Shown: positions 53,762 to 62,268 of the stretch, piece by piece
Layout of the letters: the number at the start of each line of letters is the position of its first letter
Numbering within the stretch: the first letter of the stretch is position 1
NCBI GenBank assembly: GCA_944326225.1
Contig: CALVDI010000005.1
Coordinates: 1 to 64,000, forward strand
Reading direction: 5' to 3'
DNA: 64,000 nucleotides
Origin: an uncultured Bacteroidales bacterium
GTDB taxonomy: Bacteria > Bacteroidota > Bacteroidia > Bacteroidales > UBA932
The notes under the pieces: generated by a model
Seen by the model: only the letters and a program-made list of their open reading frames with translations
What the model was told of the DNA's origin: nothing
The model's database searches: none
Program-made: the position numbers and the translations under genes

Positions 53762-55750
53762 TTATCTGTGAATGGAGTCGAACAATTTCAGGAAACCGGG
53801 GAACGACTTGTCGATACAGTCGGTACTGTCGAGGGTCACTTTCGAGTCGCAGCCCAGCGAGGCAATCTTCAGAGCCATGGCCACCCGGTGATCCGAGAAC
53901 GTGGCTAACATCCCCCCTTTGAGCATACGGCCCTCGACTATCCTGCGGGCCAGGCACATACCCGTCACCTCCATGGTGTCACCGTCTACCTTGGCATCCA
54001 CTCCCATCTTCCTGAGCCCTTCCTCCATCACCACCGGGCGGTTGCTCTCCTTATTGCGCAGACGGGCTACTCCGGTAAAATGCGATGTGCCCTCGGCAAA
54101 GGCTGCCATCACTGACAAGGCCGGAAGCAAGTCGGGAGAATTGGTCGCATCAAAGTCAAATGCCCGCAGACTGCCTCTGGTCACCCTCAATCCATCCGGC
54201 AGAGTCTCCACAAAAGCACCGCTGCCGCGCACCACATCCAGAATCCGGCTATCCGCCTGCAGCGAGTCGGGATTGAGGCCGGTAACAGTCAGTGTTCCGA
54301 ATATAGCGGCAGTCACTATAAAATTGGCCGCCGCGCTCCAGTCCCCCTCAAAAGTCATCTCCGTAGGAGTGTATTTTTGCTTGCCGGGGATATTGAACAC
54401 CAACTCGTCATCCTCGCGGTGCCAGTCCAGCTTTATGCCGAACTTCTCTATCACATCCACAGTCAGCAGGATGTACGGTACACTGGTGGCATGCTGGACA
54501 CGCAGGACGCTGTCCTTTCTGGAAAGCGGCAGGGCCATCAGCAGACCTGAGATGAACTGCGAGCCCTTCTTACCGGATATCGTTATCTCCCCGCCTTTTA
54601 TCGGACCGCTGACCACCGCCGGAAGAGTCTCCTCAGCAGTCAGGATGCAGCTCGCTCCCAGCTCCTCCATAGCCTCCTTGCAGCCGTACATATGCCTGTC
54701 CAGCAGACTGCCCTCTCCGGTCACCGTAACCGATTCCCCGAACTGGGCCACCACCGGGATGCACAGACGCGACAGCAGTCCGGACTCTCCGACAAATGCC
54801 GTGCGCCCGCCCTGAAGCCCCTGCATGGACATGGATGTAAGACCCAGAAGCGGCGACTCCTCCTTTTTCTTCTCTGACGGAGTCCCGCCGCGGATGATGA
54901 GATCTCCTCCGCTGTCGATATAAGCTTCCGACGCGAACTGTTTCGCCACACCGATAGCCGAATCTATGTCACGGCACCGGGTACAGTTGTGGAACTCGCT
55001 CTCCCCCTTTGCCAGCATCGCGGCTATAACGGCTCTCTGCGCGATACTCTTGGAGGCCGGCATGGCCACCGTACCCTCGACCCTGGTCCTGTCCTCGAAA
55101 TTCTCCACCTCATCCATCACGAACATTCCGGGAGCCACTATGTATTTCTTCTTCAATGCACAATAGATAAACGGAGAACCCATGTTGAGAGCCTCCAGAC
55201 GGCTGAAACGTCCCTTCTCGCCCATTGCGAAAGCTACCAGAGGCACCTTCTTACGGCCCAGACGCCCCTCCCGGAGCATCCTGTACAGATCCAGCACCCG
55301 CAGAGCATCCTCCGTGGAGTCTGCCAGCGTCACTATCTTCACGATATCAGCACCGGCAGCGACCGCCTCCTTATACACTTTCGCCAGAGATTCCGTCGAG
55401 GGAGTACCCTGGAAATCATGGAAAGACAGGATGACCTTGGTCCTCTTACCCTTCAGCAGGGCCTTGTTCTCCTTCTTCAGATTGATGTACGTGAAGACAT
55501 TGATGTCCACATAGGCGGCTCCGGCCAGAACGGCCTGCTCATACAGTCCGCCGCTGCGTTTTATACCAGTGGCAATCAAAGGTATCCTGGACTCGCTGAA
55601 AAGCTCCCTCACCTCATCCTCTCCCAGTCCGCACAGATCCATGCGTATCTCAGCGACCAGATCGGGGAACTGCCTGCGGTACTTCTCACAACGCTTCAGT
55701 GCCTTCCTGCAGGCATCCAGACCGAAATTACCTATGCTTACGCAAATCAT
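53762..55750 (-). CDS. aroDA: Fusion of type I 3-dehydroquinate dehydratase and EPSP synthase
   Basis: The 662-aa product joins two shikimate-pathway enzymes. Residues 1 to about 215 are a type I dehydroquinase, with the catalytic His111 in VILSFHDFQGTP and the Schiff-base Lys138 in GADIVKIVTLA. Residues about 221-662 are EPSP synthase: GTVAMPASKSIAQRAV, then FEGDWSAAANFIVTAA and FSDHRVAMALKIA. The conserved GNAGTxxR motif reads GESGLLSR (321-328), with Leu for Thr and no Pro in the usual place; this region contacts PEP and glyphosate. The gene overlaps aroB by 23 bp. AroE and AroK are not in the window. Confidence 0.9.
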   Translation of the reverse strand: MICVSIGNFGLDACRKALKRCEKYRRQFPDLVAEIRMDLCGLGEDEVRELFSESRIPLIATGIKRSGGLYEQAVLAGAAYVDINVFTYINLKKENKALLKGKRTKVILSFHDFQGTPSTESLAKVYKEAVAAGADIVKIVTLADSTEDALRVLDLYRMLREGRLGRKKVPLVAFAMGEKGRFSRLEALNMGSPFIYCALKKKYIVAPGMFVMDEVENFEDRTRVEGTVAMPASKSIAQRAVIAAMLAKGESEFHNCTRCRDIDSAIGVAKQFASEAYIDSGGDLIIRGGTPSEKKKEESPLLGLTSMSMQGLQGGRTAFVGESGLLSRLCIPVVAQFGESVTVTGEGSLLDRHMYGCKEAMEELGASCILTAEETLPAVVSGPIKGGEITISGKKGSQFISGLLMALPLSRKDSVLRVQHATSVPYILLTVDVIEKFGIKLDWHREDDELVFNIPGKQKYTPTEMTFEGDWSAAANFIVTAAIFGTLTVTGLNPDSLQADSRILDVVRGSGAFVETLPDGLRVTRGSLRAFDFDATNSPDLLPALSVMAAFAEGTSHFTGVARLRNKESNRPVVMEEGLRKMGVDAKVDGDTMEVTGMCLARRIVEGRMLKGGMLATFSDHRVAMALKIASLGCDSKVTLDSTDCIDKSFPGFLKLFDSIHR

Positions 55751-56897
55751 TGATCACCTCCTGTATTTCTTCTATACTCAGGCCCTCCACCATGACAGAG
55801 CCCAAGTCCTGAATAAGGACAAAATTAATAAAATCTTCCTTACGTTTCTTATCATTGAGCACAAAGTCCGATAATTTTGCCGCCAACTCCCCCTCCGTGG
55901 CTTCGGAGCAGGATGCCAGAATCTCCGGAATATCCTTGTATCCCAGGGATTTGAAATCACGGACAACAGCCCTCGCGACATCCTCCGCCAGCACTCCCCT
56001 CCGTCGGGAAATCTCCGCCGCGGCCATAATCCCGGCCGCCACCGCCTCCCCGTGCGTCACCGCCCTGCCGGCATTGAGACAGACGGACTCCACTGCATGC
56101 CCCAGGGTGTGCCCCAGATTCAGCTTCATCCTCTCCCCCGTCTCCGTGCGGTCCGCATTGACCACAGCCGACTTTATCTCCACACAGCGGCGGACTATCC
56201 TGCCCGGCATCCCTGCATCCCAGTGTCCCTGCAACGCCGGCCCCTTCACGTTCTCAGTCCCCACTTCATTTCCAGGGATCTCTCTCCTTTCAAGTACTCC
56301 GCCATACCATCTCACCGTCTCATGATACAGTTCCGCATCCCCGATAATCAGCGTCTTAAGCACCTCCGCCATCCCCGAACGGACCTCGGCCGCCGGCAGA
56401 GTCCCCAGAAGTTCCACGTCCACGCACACCGCCTCGGGAGTGCCGAACGTACCGATTATATTCTTGTAGCCGTGAAAATTGAGCCCCGTCTTACCGCCTA
56501 TCGCCGCGTCCACCTGAGCCAGAAGTGTAGTCGGCACCAGCGCATAACGGATGCCGCGCTTATAGACCGAGGCGGTGAAAGCCGTAATGTCCGTTGTAAC
56601 CCCGCCGCCTATACCCAGCAGCAGCGCACTCCGGTCCGCCTCACGCTCCAGCAGCCAGCCGACTATCTCCTGCAGGCCATCGATCGATTTGCGTTCTTCC
56701 CGCGCCACGAACGGCATCCACTCTATACCGGCGGCTTTGAGCACTGGAGCTAACCTTTCAGCCACATTGCCGTCCACTACCGCAAACACGCTGTCCGCCT
56801 TCCGATTTCCTCCTGCGGCACCCGGTATTCCCAGCCCGGTGTCCTGCACCACGCCGCTGAGCCACTGCTCCGCCCGACCGAAAATGACATTGTCCAT
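55728..56897 (-). CDS. aroB: 3-dehydroquinate synthase
   Basis: AroB makes 3-dehydroquinate from DAHP, using NAD and zinc. The 389-aa product has GGGVTTDITAFTASVYKRGI, the PTTLLAQVDAAIGGKTGLNF motif and the metal ligands in LNLGHTLGHAVE and THGEAVAAGI. A stretch at about 205-235 (RREIPGNEVGTENVKGPALQ) looks longer than usual. It is the first gene of aroB-aroDA-aroC and overlaps the next by 23 bp. Confidence 0.94.
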   Translation of the reverse strand: MDNVIFGRAEQWLSGVVQDTGLGIPGAAGGNRKADSVFAVVDGNVAERLAPVLKAAGIEWMPFVAREERKSIDGLQEIVGWLLEREADRSALLLGIGGGVTTDITAFTASVYKRGIRYALVPTTLLAQVDAAIGGKTGLNFHGYKNIIGTFGTPEAVCVDVELLGTLPAAEVRSGMAEVLKTLIIGDAELYHETVRWYGGVLERREIPGNEVGTENVKGPALQGHWDAGMPGRIVRRCVEIKSAVVNADRTETGERMKLNLGHTLGHAVESVCLNAGRAVTHGEAVAAGIMAAAEISRRRGVLAEDVARAVVRDFKSLGYKDIPEILASCSEATEGELAAKLSDFVLNDKKRKEDFINFVLIQDLGSVMVEGLSIEEIQEVINDLRKHR

Positions 56898-56933
56898 TCA
56901 AGATATTCTTTATATCCGTTTTAAGCAATACAC

Positions 56934-56964
56934 ATTGCAAATGTAACATTTTTTTCTACCTTTG
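56934..56964 (+). promoter_or_regulatory. Promoter of tRNA-Leu(CAA)
   Basis: -33 ATTG (56934-56937), 19-bp spacer and -7 TACCTTTG (56957-56964). The tRNA begins 35 bp after the -7 box. Confidence 0.6.
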
Positions 56965-56999
56965 CAGCCTGATACCTACGCACAAGCATCCCGTATCAT

Positions 57000-57083
57000 G
57001 CCCGGATGGCGGAATCGGTAGACGCGTTGGTCTCAAACACCAATGTCCGAAAGGATGTGCCGGTTCGACCCCGGCTCCGGGTA
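57000..57083 (+). tRNA. tRNA-Leu (anticodon CAA)
   Basis: An 84-nt class II tRNA. Acceptor GCCCGGA/TCCGGGT with a G-U first pair, discriminator A, anticodon stem-loop TTGGT-CTCAAAC-ACCAA (anticodon CAA), variable arm, and T-arm CCGGTTCGACCCCGG. CCA is not encoded. Its 3' side borders the AT-rich segment that begins at 57.1 kb, as integrated islands often do. Confidence 0.96.
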
Positions 57084-57088
57084 CACAG

Positions 57089-57123
57089 AAAGCCACCTAA
57101 TCACTTGATTAAGTGGCTTTTTT
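57089..57123 (+). terminator. Intrinsic terminator after tRNA-Leu(CAA)
   Basis: AAAGCCAC (57089-57096) pairs with GTGGCTTT (57113-57120), with inner TAATCA/TGATTA pairs extending the stem, followed by a T run. It could also serve the convergent gene at 57153-57821. Confidence 0.8.
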
Positions 57124-57152
57124 ATTTTAACAAGGTGTACTAAAGGAGTACT

Positions 57153-57821
57153 TTATAATATGTAATTATATTTTCTATACGTATCCCGCACTGCTTCTTG
57201 AAAAGAGCGATATGACTTTAATCTCATCAATTCAGATATCCGTAACTTATCCCCTATGATGGAATATAACTCGGATATATGCAATTTATGACGACGTTTA
57301 GAAGTTCCTGATTCTGCAATCCTTATAGCCTCTTTTACAACTTGCTTTGGATCAGACATCGATTCAGGGTCATGATTTATACCTAACTCATCATCGGATT
57401 TAGTTGTACCTATCTCATCTTTCAACAGCTGCTTATCAGCCAACATCCACGCTTCTGTCATCCTAACGGGTATGACTGGTGTCAGCACCCTACATATATC
57501 TTCTTTTAAACCATCTAATTCCTTTTGCGCCGGTATTATCTTATTCCCCATCCGTTCTTCATATGTATTGTCATCCGCATCCGTATGAATTGCCAATGCC
57601 ATCATTCCAAAATTCCTCACGCCGTCTCTTGATGCTTGAACGACGTAATCCGTAAAAGACAATCCCACCTTGGATGTATCCAATTTATACACATAAATAT
57701 CAATGTCATATTGCGATTCCTGCAATGCTATTTCATTAAAGGTTCTTTTTACTATACTATACAAAAAACGTATATCCGTACAGCCTTCCGTGGCTAATCC
57801 TACAAACATCTGCCTAATCAT
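57153..57821 (-). CDS. DUF4276-like protein with a TOPRIM-type core, partner of the adjacent ATPase
   Basis: The 222-aa product has the layout of a small TOPRIM nuclease-like domain: an early acidic motif ATEGCTD (Glu12), a later DxD in IHTDADDN (Asp81, Asp83), and VRMTEAWMLADK (119-130), the hallmark of DUF4276. OLD-family nucleases use the same Glu and DxD to bind metal. The gene starts 2 bp after the ATPase stop, so the two form one unit. ATPase-TOPRIM pairs such as PARIS (AriA-AriB) act in phage defence; a similar role here is inference. GC is well below the aro genes next door. Confidence 0.68.
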   Translation of the reverse strand: MIRQMFVGLATEGCTDIRFLYSIVKRTFNEIALQESQYDIDIYVYKLDTSKVGLSFTDYVVQASRDGVRNFGMMALAIHTDADDNTYEERMGNKIIPAQKELDGLKEDICRVLTPVIPVRMTEAWMLADKQLLKDEIGTTKSDDELGINHDPESMSDPKQVVKEAIRIAESGTSKRRHKLHISELYSIIGDKLRISELMRLKSYRSFQEAVRDTYRKYNYIL

Positions 57822-57823
57822 AC

Positions 57824-59224
57824 CTACTCTCTCTCATTGAATGATTCATTATCCTTTACCTGCAAATAATCCTCAATCATTTTCAGCGTAATTTTTTTCT
57901 CTTGCTCCGTGAACGGAATCCTCATTTGCAACTCCTCTTCTTTAGGTACCGGGGTAATTTTAGATACCAGCAACTTCTTTTTTACTCCGTTAATTGACAC
58001 GATTCTATTCACCATCTGAGCAAAACAAATCGTTATATACGGAGATGTCAACCATTCCCTCATTTCTTTGACGAACACTATAGAATGCGTATTGACAATG
58101 ATCTGCCGCAATGGCATCTCCGGATCAGAAAAATCCGTAGACAGATCTCTCAATAGCGCAGCCATAGTCTTGATTCTAAAAGGATGCACGCCATTTTCAG
58201 GCTCTTCAAAACACAATAGACCCGTATGTCTGGTATCCTGGCACAATATACAAAGGGCAAGTATCCGCAATGTTCCTTCTGAAAGGACTCTTGATGTATA
58301 CTCCTTCCCGTCAACATCATACAACATTATCACATAACGTTTATTCTCAACATCATCCACTACATCCACCTTTACAAAATTTGGCAAAAATGAATGCAGC
58401 CTGCGGGAAATCTCTACTAAGTTATATTTATCCTCCTGCTTTATTCTATACAATGCTGCTGCCAAATTCTTTCCAGAAGCACTGATCGTATCCTCCCCAC
58501 TTGTCTTACTCGTAGGCAATCTTAAATCCTCAGGATTTAACTGTAAAAATTTCCAACTTCGCATTTCCTCCCGCACAGCCAATATATGCTTAAAATCCAC
58601 TGAATCAAAACTACTTAACACAGTTCTAGTAGTATTATTCAATGGAAAGTACCGTTTTTTCCCCTGAGAACCATCCTGTGGAACTATTATAGTCGGCTTT
58701 CCATTGTATTCTCCTGTGTAAATGTACGGTATCTGGCGTCTTCCTTCCACCACCTTCGGACGCCACGTTTCAGAATTCTGAGAAGGAATTATTTTGACCC
58801 ATTTATCAGTCTTATGTTTAATTGTATCCAGACTTTCATAAATTACTTCGACATCTTCCATCCCGATACTATTGGTAAATCGACGCAACTTCAATTCGTA
58901 ACGCAGTCTTGTATAGCGGAGTTTCTCTACTGCCCCCCATGTATCCGTTATCATAGGATTCAACAGCATCTCCACTGCGAAACTCATTTCATCCGCGTAT
59001 GAGTGATCATCATACTTCGTAAAAAGTTCCAACAACTCCCCACGCTGTTCTCTAAACGCACGTTGCACCTTATCAGTATCCGCCAATGCTGATAACAATT
59101 TCAATGCATCGAATAAGTTACTTTTTCCAGCAGCATTGGATCCTGCGACAACAGTAAGGGGGGTAAAATCCATTTCAAAGTTTTGGAATGATTTGAACCC
59201 ATCTATTTTAAGATATGTGATCAT
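57824..59224 (-). CDS. AAA/ABC-like ATPase of the OLD/RecF type (candidate defence ATPase)
   Basis: The 466-aa protein begins MITYLKIDGFKSFQNFEMDF, typical of RecF/SMC-like ATPases. It has Walker A AGSNAAGKSNLFDAL (27-41), an ABC signature-like LSEGTLRILALCIL (about 330), Walker B LLCFEEPENGVHP and the His switch VNTHSIVFV. No nuclease domain is fused at the C-terminus, so the TOPRIM-like function is probably supplied by the next gene, 2 bp away. Similar ATPases occur in AbiL, PARIS, Septu and retron systems. AT-rich codon use sets it apart from the core genes. Confidence 0.78.
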   Translation of the reverse strand: MITYLKIDGFKSFQNFEMDFTPLTVVAGSNAAGKSNLFDALKLLSALADTDKVQRAFREQRGELLELFTKYDDHSYADEMSFAVEMLLNPMITDTWGAVEKLRYTRLRYELKLRRFTNSIGMEDVEVIYESLDTIKHKTDKWVKIIPSQNSETWRPKVVEGRRQIPYIYTGEYNGKPTIIVPQDGSQGKKRYFPLNNTTRTVLSSFDSVDFKHILAVREEMRSWKFLQLNPEDLRLPTSKTSGEDTISASGKNLAAALYRIKQEDKYNLVEISRRLHSFLPNFVKVDVVDDVENKRYVIMLYDVDGKEYTSRVLSEGTLRILALCILCQDTRHTGLLCFEEPENGVHPFRIKTMAALLRDLSTDFSDPEMPLRQIIVNTHSIVFVKEMREWLTSPYITICFAQMVNRIVSINGVKKKLLVSKITPVPKEEELQMRIPFTEQEKKITLKMIEDYLQVKDNESFNERE

Positions 59225-59368
59225 ATTGTATCGCTTTATATTCTATACCCGCATCACACTTTGCAGACCTGGTAGCGAATATAGGCATAATTCTTTATTC
59301 GCCATGCAAATTTTTTTCGAAAGAAAGTCCGGTATCTGCAGATTTTACGATGAACTGCCGATAATTGC

Positions 59369-60268
59369 TCAGTAATAGTCCGCCATTGTTCTGACAACAG
59401 CCCCGACTTCCTCACGGAAATGCTCCGGTGAAAGCACCTCCACCTCGTCTCCATGCGACAGGATCTCCTGCTGGAAATCAAAGGTCGGGGATACGAAATA
59501 CTCGAATATGGAATATTCCGCGCAAATTTCCACTTCCTTCTGAGAGCGGTGCAGCGGCAATGTCCTGAAATAGTCTCTTTTTCCGCCGTACACCCTAAGC
59601 CTCACAATTTCTGCCGGAGAGCCGGCGTAGACAATTATCCCGAAACTGTCGCGGAAATACGACTCCGCATCAAAATTCTCCGGCAAAGCGAATTTGTCTT
59701 CCGTAAGGGACAGGTCCTCAACCCTGTCAAGGGAATAGATACGCAGCTCGTCAGCACCCGGAATATGAGCCAGTACATACCATCTCTGCCGGAATACTTT
59801 CACGCAATACGGCTCAACCTTCACCGTAAAAGCGGACTCCCGTCCAAAACTTCTGTAAGTCACCTCAATGCGCACACCCTCTTTCATCGCCTCGATGACC
59901 GGCGCCAGGAACTTCTGCCCCGAAGGAATCTCCTCGAAAAGAATACGATGTTTCAGATGATGGCTTTCATTTATGAGATTATTGACAGCGAAGGTATTGA
60001 GAAGCCATGCCCTGACACCACCTTCCTCAATATCATCGGCATTGCTGATATAGTAATAGTATCCGCCTCTTTTGCTGCACTCTATATCAATGCCGAAAAT
60101 ATCAGCTATCGCCTGCCTGTGGTTGTGGAATGTCTTCTGTGGCAAATCTTCACCTCCGCTCATTTCCGTGCGCTTCCACCTCCCGTTTATCTCCTCGAAA
60201 GTCAGCCTGCCGGCTCTGAAAACTGTATCCACGAGCCAGATGTATCTACGGAACAAGTCTTTTACCAT
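59369..60268 (-). CDS. WYL-domain transcriptional regulator
   Basis: I start at the ATG at 60266-60268 (MVKDLFRRYIWLVDTV), giving 299 aa; another ATG 32 codons upstream would overlap the 130-aa gene. An N-terminal winged-helix region (LTFEEINGRWKR; LPQKTFHNHRQAIADIFG) is followed by the WYL ligand-binding domain at about 125-220, with RQRWYVLAHIPGADELRIY, and a C-terminal WCX-like part. WYL regulators often control phage-defence genes and may sense nucleic acids or nucleotides. It is 20 bp after the 130-aa gene. The 144 bp between its stop and the ATPase start are AT-rich and show no clear feature. Confidence 0.85.
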   Translation of the reverse strand: MVKDLFRRYIWLVDTVFRAGRLTFEEINGRWKRTEMSGGEDLPQKTFHNHRQAIADIFGIDIECSKRGGYYYYISNADDIEEGGVRAWLLNTFAVNNLINESHHLKHRILFEEIPSGQKFLAPVIEAMKEGVRIEVTYRSFGRESAFTVKVEPYCVKVFRQRWYVLAHIPGADELRIYSLDRVEDLSLTEDKFALPENFDAESYFRDSFGIIVYAGSPAEIVRLRVYGGKRDYFRTLPLHRSQKEVEICAEYSIFEYFVSPTFDFQQEILSHGDEVEVLSPEHFREEVGAVVRTMADYY

Positions 60269-60288
60269 AGTCACGACATTTATAATTG

Positions 60289-60681
60289 TTAAACCATTTT
60301 CCTGATTGTAATTCCCTTGATGCCTGTAATCAAGACTGAAGCCCCGGTATCTTTGCGCAACCATTGAGGATTAACCGTATTGTCGGATTTCAGATACGGC
60401 CGCAGTCCGCCATTCCATATAGGCCTGCTGAATACAGTGCCGGCTGTATTGTAAGTACCGTTCCGAATACAGAATGTCTCGATTTTAGCAAGCTGCTGAA
60501 GGACATAACCGTCAACGACATTACAAGACCATGGAGACATTTTCAATGCGCCGTCTTCCCTTCGGTAACAGAATACATAACCGCTCATATCCACAGTCTT
60601 TATCATCGTCTCTGTGACCGCTGTTACGAAACGCCACCTGTTTCCATCCGGTGATTTCTCTATGACCCGCAATACCGTCAT
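60289..60681 (-). CDS. Small protein of unknown function between the ATPase and WYL genes
   Basis: I do not recognise this 130-aa product. It has no signal peptide or membrane segment, looks beta-rich, and has several Trp and Tyr (RWRFVTAV, SPWSCNVV, RPIWNGGLRPYL). Its start overlaps the ATPase stop as ATGA, and the WYL gene follows by 20 bp, so the three are likely one operon. The reading frame is clean and the coupling supports it as a real gene. Confidence 0.6.
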   Translation of the reverse strand: MTVLRVIEKSPDGNRWRFVTAVTETMIKTVDMSGYVFCYRREDGALKMSPWSCNVVDGYVLQQLAKIETFCIRNGTYNTAGTVFSRPIWNGGLRPYLKSDNTVNPQWLRKDTGASVLITGIKGITIRKMV

Positions 60682-61592
60682 ATCATAAATTCTTCCGCAT
60701 GTTGTTTGAAGAAATCATAATATATCCTGACATTCGGAATATCCTGCCATTTAACGGCTGAAACCGGCGAAGCATCCATATCATAAATTTTTGCAGATGC
60801 AATGGATAACAAAAAGGGCGAGTGGGATGAGATAATGAACTGGCAGTCATAAAACCGGGCCATTCCTCTGATATACTGGGACAGTTCAACCTGAAGACCC
60901 GCCGAAAGAGAGTTTTCAGGCTCATCCAGAAGATATAGTCCTCCTGGCCGTATGGCGTTGATAAAATACCTGTACCCGTTCTCGCCATTCGAGTAGTTTC
61001 TCTCATTAAGAATGTTGCGGCTCCTTACATAATCCGACAGGGTGTTTGCCATCATGTCCGAATAGTCCCTGTATGCCTGCAAGGATTCCGGGCTATCCAA
61101 ATCTATCTCACGTGGTCTCAATGATGGATTTTTTCTATACGCACATCGTTTCTCCCTTATCACGTCTCTTTTAAAATCAATGTCATCGTTCTTCTTTCGT
61201 ACTTTAAGAATGTGGTTGAAAACATCATCGCTGGTTATAATGCGTGACACTTTCATGACCGAACGCATGACCTCACGGTCATCTATAAGGATCTCGCTCT
61301 TCGTCAAGTGAAGATAAGGTTCATACAGTTCTGTATAATTGAACAATGAGACTCGTGTCAACTTGAGTTTTTCTGCAATAATATTCAGGACCGTAGACTT
61401 TCCGGAACCGTTGCTTCCCGCCAGGATTGTAATGTCATCGAAAAGCATGGAATACGGCTTGTCCAGATTCGCAAACTTACCGCTCAGGAACTTGAACGGG
61501 TAGATTGAATCATAATATGTCGGTGTCTTTTCTTTAAAGAAATCACTTTCATCGGCGTCACTCGGGAAGTCAAAACGGCTCAGATATATCAT
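60678..61592 (-). CDS. AAA_21-type ATPase
   Basis: I start at the ATG at 61590-61592 (MIYLSRFDFPSDAD), giving 304 aa. Walker A is LAGSNGSGKSTVLNII (about 58-72), Walker B LYLLDEPENSLSAGLQVEL and the His switch IISSHSPFLLSI. The ABC-like two-part domain has an insert of about 120 residues with basic and coiled stretches (KVRKKNDDIDFKRDVIREKR). Proteins like this occur alone as predicted ATPases and in defence islands. It heads the ATPase-small protein-WYL operon. Confidence 0.78.
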   Translation of the reverse strand: MIYLSRFDFPSDADESDFFKEKTPTYYDSIYPFKFLSGKFANLDKPYSMLFDDITILAGSNGSGKSTVLNIIAEKLKLTRVSLFNYTELYEPYLHLTKSEILIDDREVMRSVMKVSRIITSDDVFNHILKVRKKNDDIDFKRDVIREKRCAYRKNPSLRPREIDLDSPESLQAYRDYSDMMANTLSDYVRSRNILNERNYSNGENGYRYFINAIRPGGLYLLDEPENSLSAGLQVELSQYIRGMARFYDCQFIISSHSPFLLSIASAKIYDMDASPVSAVKWQDIPNVRIYYDFFKQHAEEFMI

Positions 61593-61629
61593 AACGGTTA
61601 TTTTTAATCTACAATACACTCATTTGCCG

Positions 61630-61637
61630 CAAAAATA
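61630..61637 (-). promoter_or_regulatory. Possible -7 element of the ATPase-WYL operon
   Basis: Minus-strand TATTTTTG fits TAnnTTTG but coincides with the T run of the upstream terminator, so it may be part of that instead. 38 bp before the ATPase start. Confidence 0.3.
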
Positions 61638-61671
61638 ACTCCGACCTATGCCTCATCATGACATAGGTCGG
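61630..61671 (-). terminator. Terminator after the membrane-protein gene
   Basis: A perfect 10-bp stem, CCGACCTATG (61641-61650) and CATAGGTCGG (61662-61671), with an 11-nt loop. On the minus strand it is followed by AGTTATTTTTG. It separates the ATPase-WYL operon from the genes upstream. Confidence 0.75.
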
Positions 61672-61692
61672 GGATATTCAGATAAAATTGTA

Positions 61693-62223
61693 TCAGAAGC
61701 GACTTATGACGAACCCAAGGATGACAGCGTTTCCGAAAACGGCGCGGGAAATATCCAGGAACAATGCTATCATGTATTTCCATTTGAACTCGAAAAGGTC
61801 TACGTTACTGTTACGGTATCTCATGCATCTGGAGACGATTTCATCGATATTGGCACTAACAAACGGCATCAAGATTCCGGAAACCACCCATGAGCCCACA
61901 AGGCATACACAACAATAAATGAAGAAACCGGACTTAACTATAACGCTGAAATCATCGAACTCATTGACGGATGTTCCTGACAAGAATACCGTAAGAAAAA
62001 AAATAACAAGAATATAAAAGGTTAAACTATCACCGACCGTCTTTCCGGGAAATGCCATAAAGAATGCCGCCAGGACGAAAACGACCACAAGGCCGGAAAC
62101 ATCATCACCATAAAATTCAGTTCCACCTATGGCAAAGGCCAATACAGCACTGACTGACATTAATATAATCGTCAATATTATTCCGAAGTTGGCAACAAGC
62201 CAGAATTTGAATGTATCGCTCAT
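61693..62223 (-). CDS. Membrane protein of unknown function
   Basis: A 176-aa protein that I do not recognise. It has about four to five hydrophobic segments: FWLVANFGIILTIILMSVSA, SGLVVVFVLAAFFMAFPG, LTFYILVIFFLTVFLSGT, FFIYCCVCLVGSWVVSGIL, and a C-terminal VFGNAVILGFVIS. No known domain is apparent. It lies 45 bp after the UDG-like gene and ends at a strong terminator, so it may be the last gene of the ATP-grasp operon. Confidence 0.65.
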   Translation of the reverse strand: MSDTFKFWLVANFGIILTIILMSVSAVLAFAIGGTEFYGDDVSGLVVVFVLAAFFMAFPGKTVGDSLTFYILVIFFLTVFLSGTSVNEFDDFSVIVKSGFFIYCCVCLVGSWVVSGILMPFVSANIDEIVSRCMRYRNSNVDLFEFKWKYMIALFLDISRAVFGNAVILGFVISRF

Positions 62224-62268
62224 GACGCCCTATTTCAAAAATTCAACGATAAGTTCATTTTATATTAC

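Noticed and set aside
57000..57083. Attachment-site repeat of the tRNA-Leu 3' end elsewhere in 57084-64000
   Set aside because: I looked for a copy of the T-arm/acceptor sequence and found none; an island border, if present, is outside the window.
59225..59368. Small gene or toxin between the WYL gene and the ATPase
   Set aside because: Only short frames without start context or conserved pattern; AT-rich intergenic DNA.
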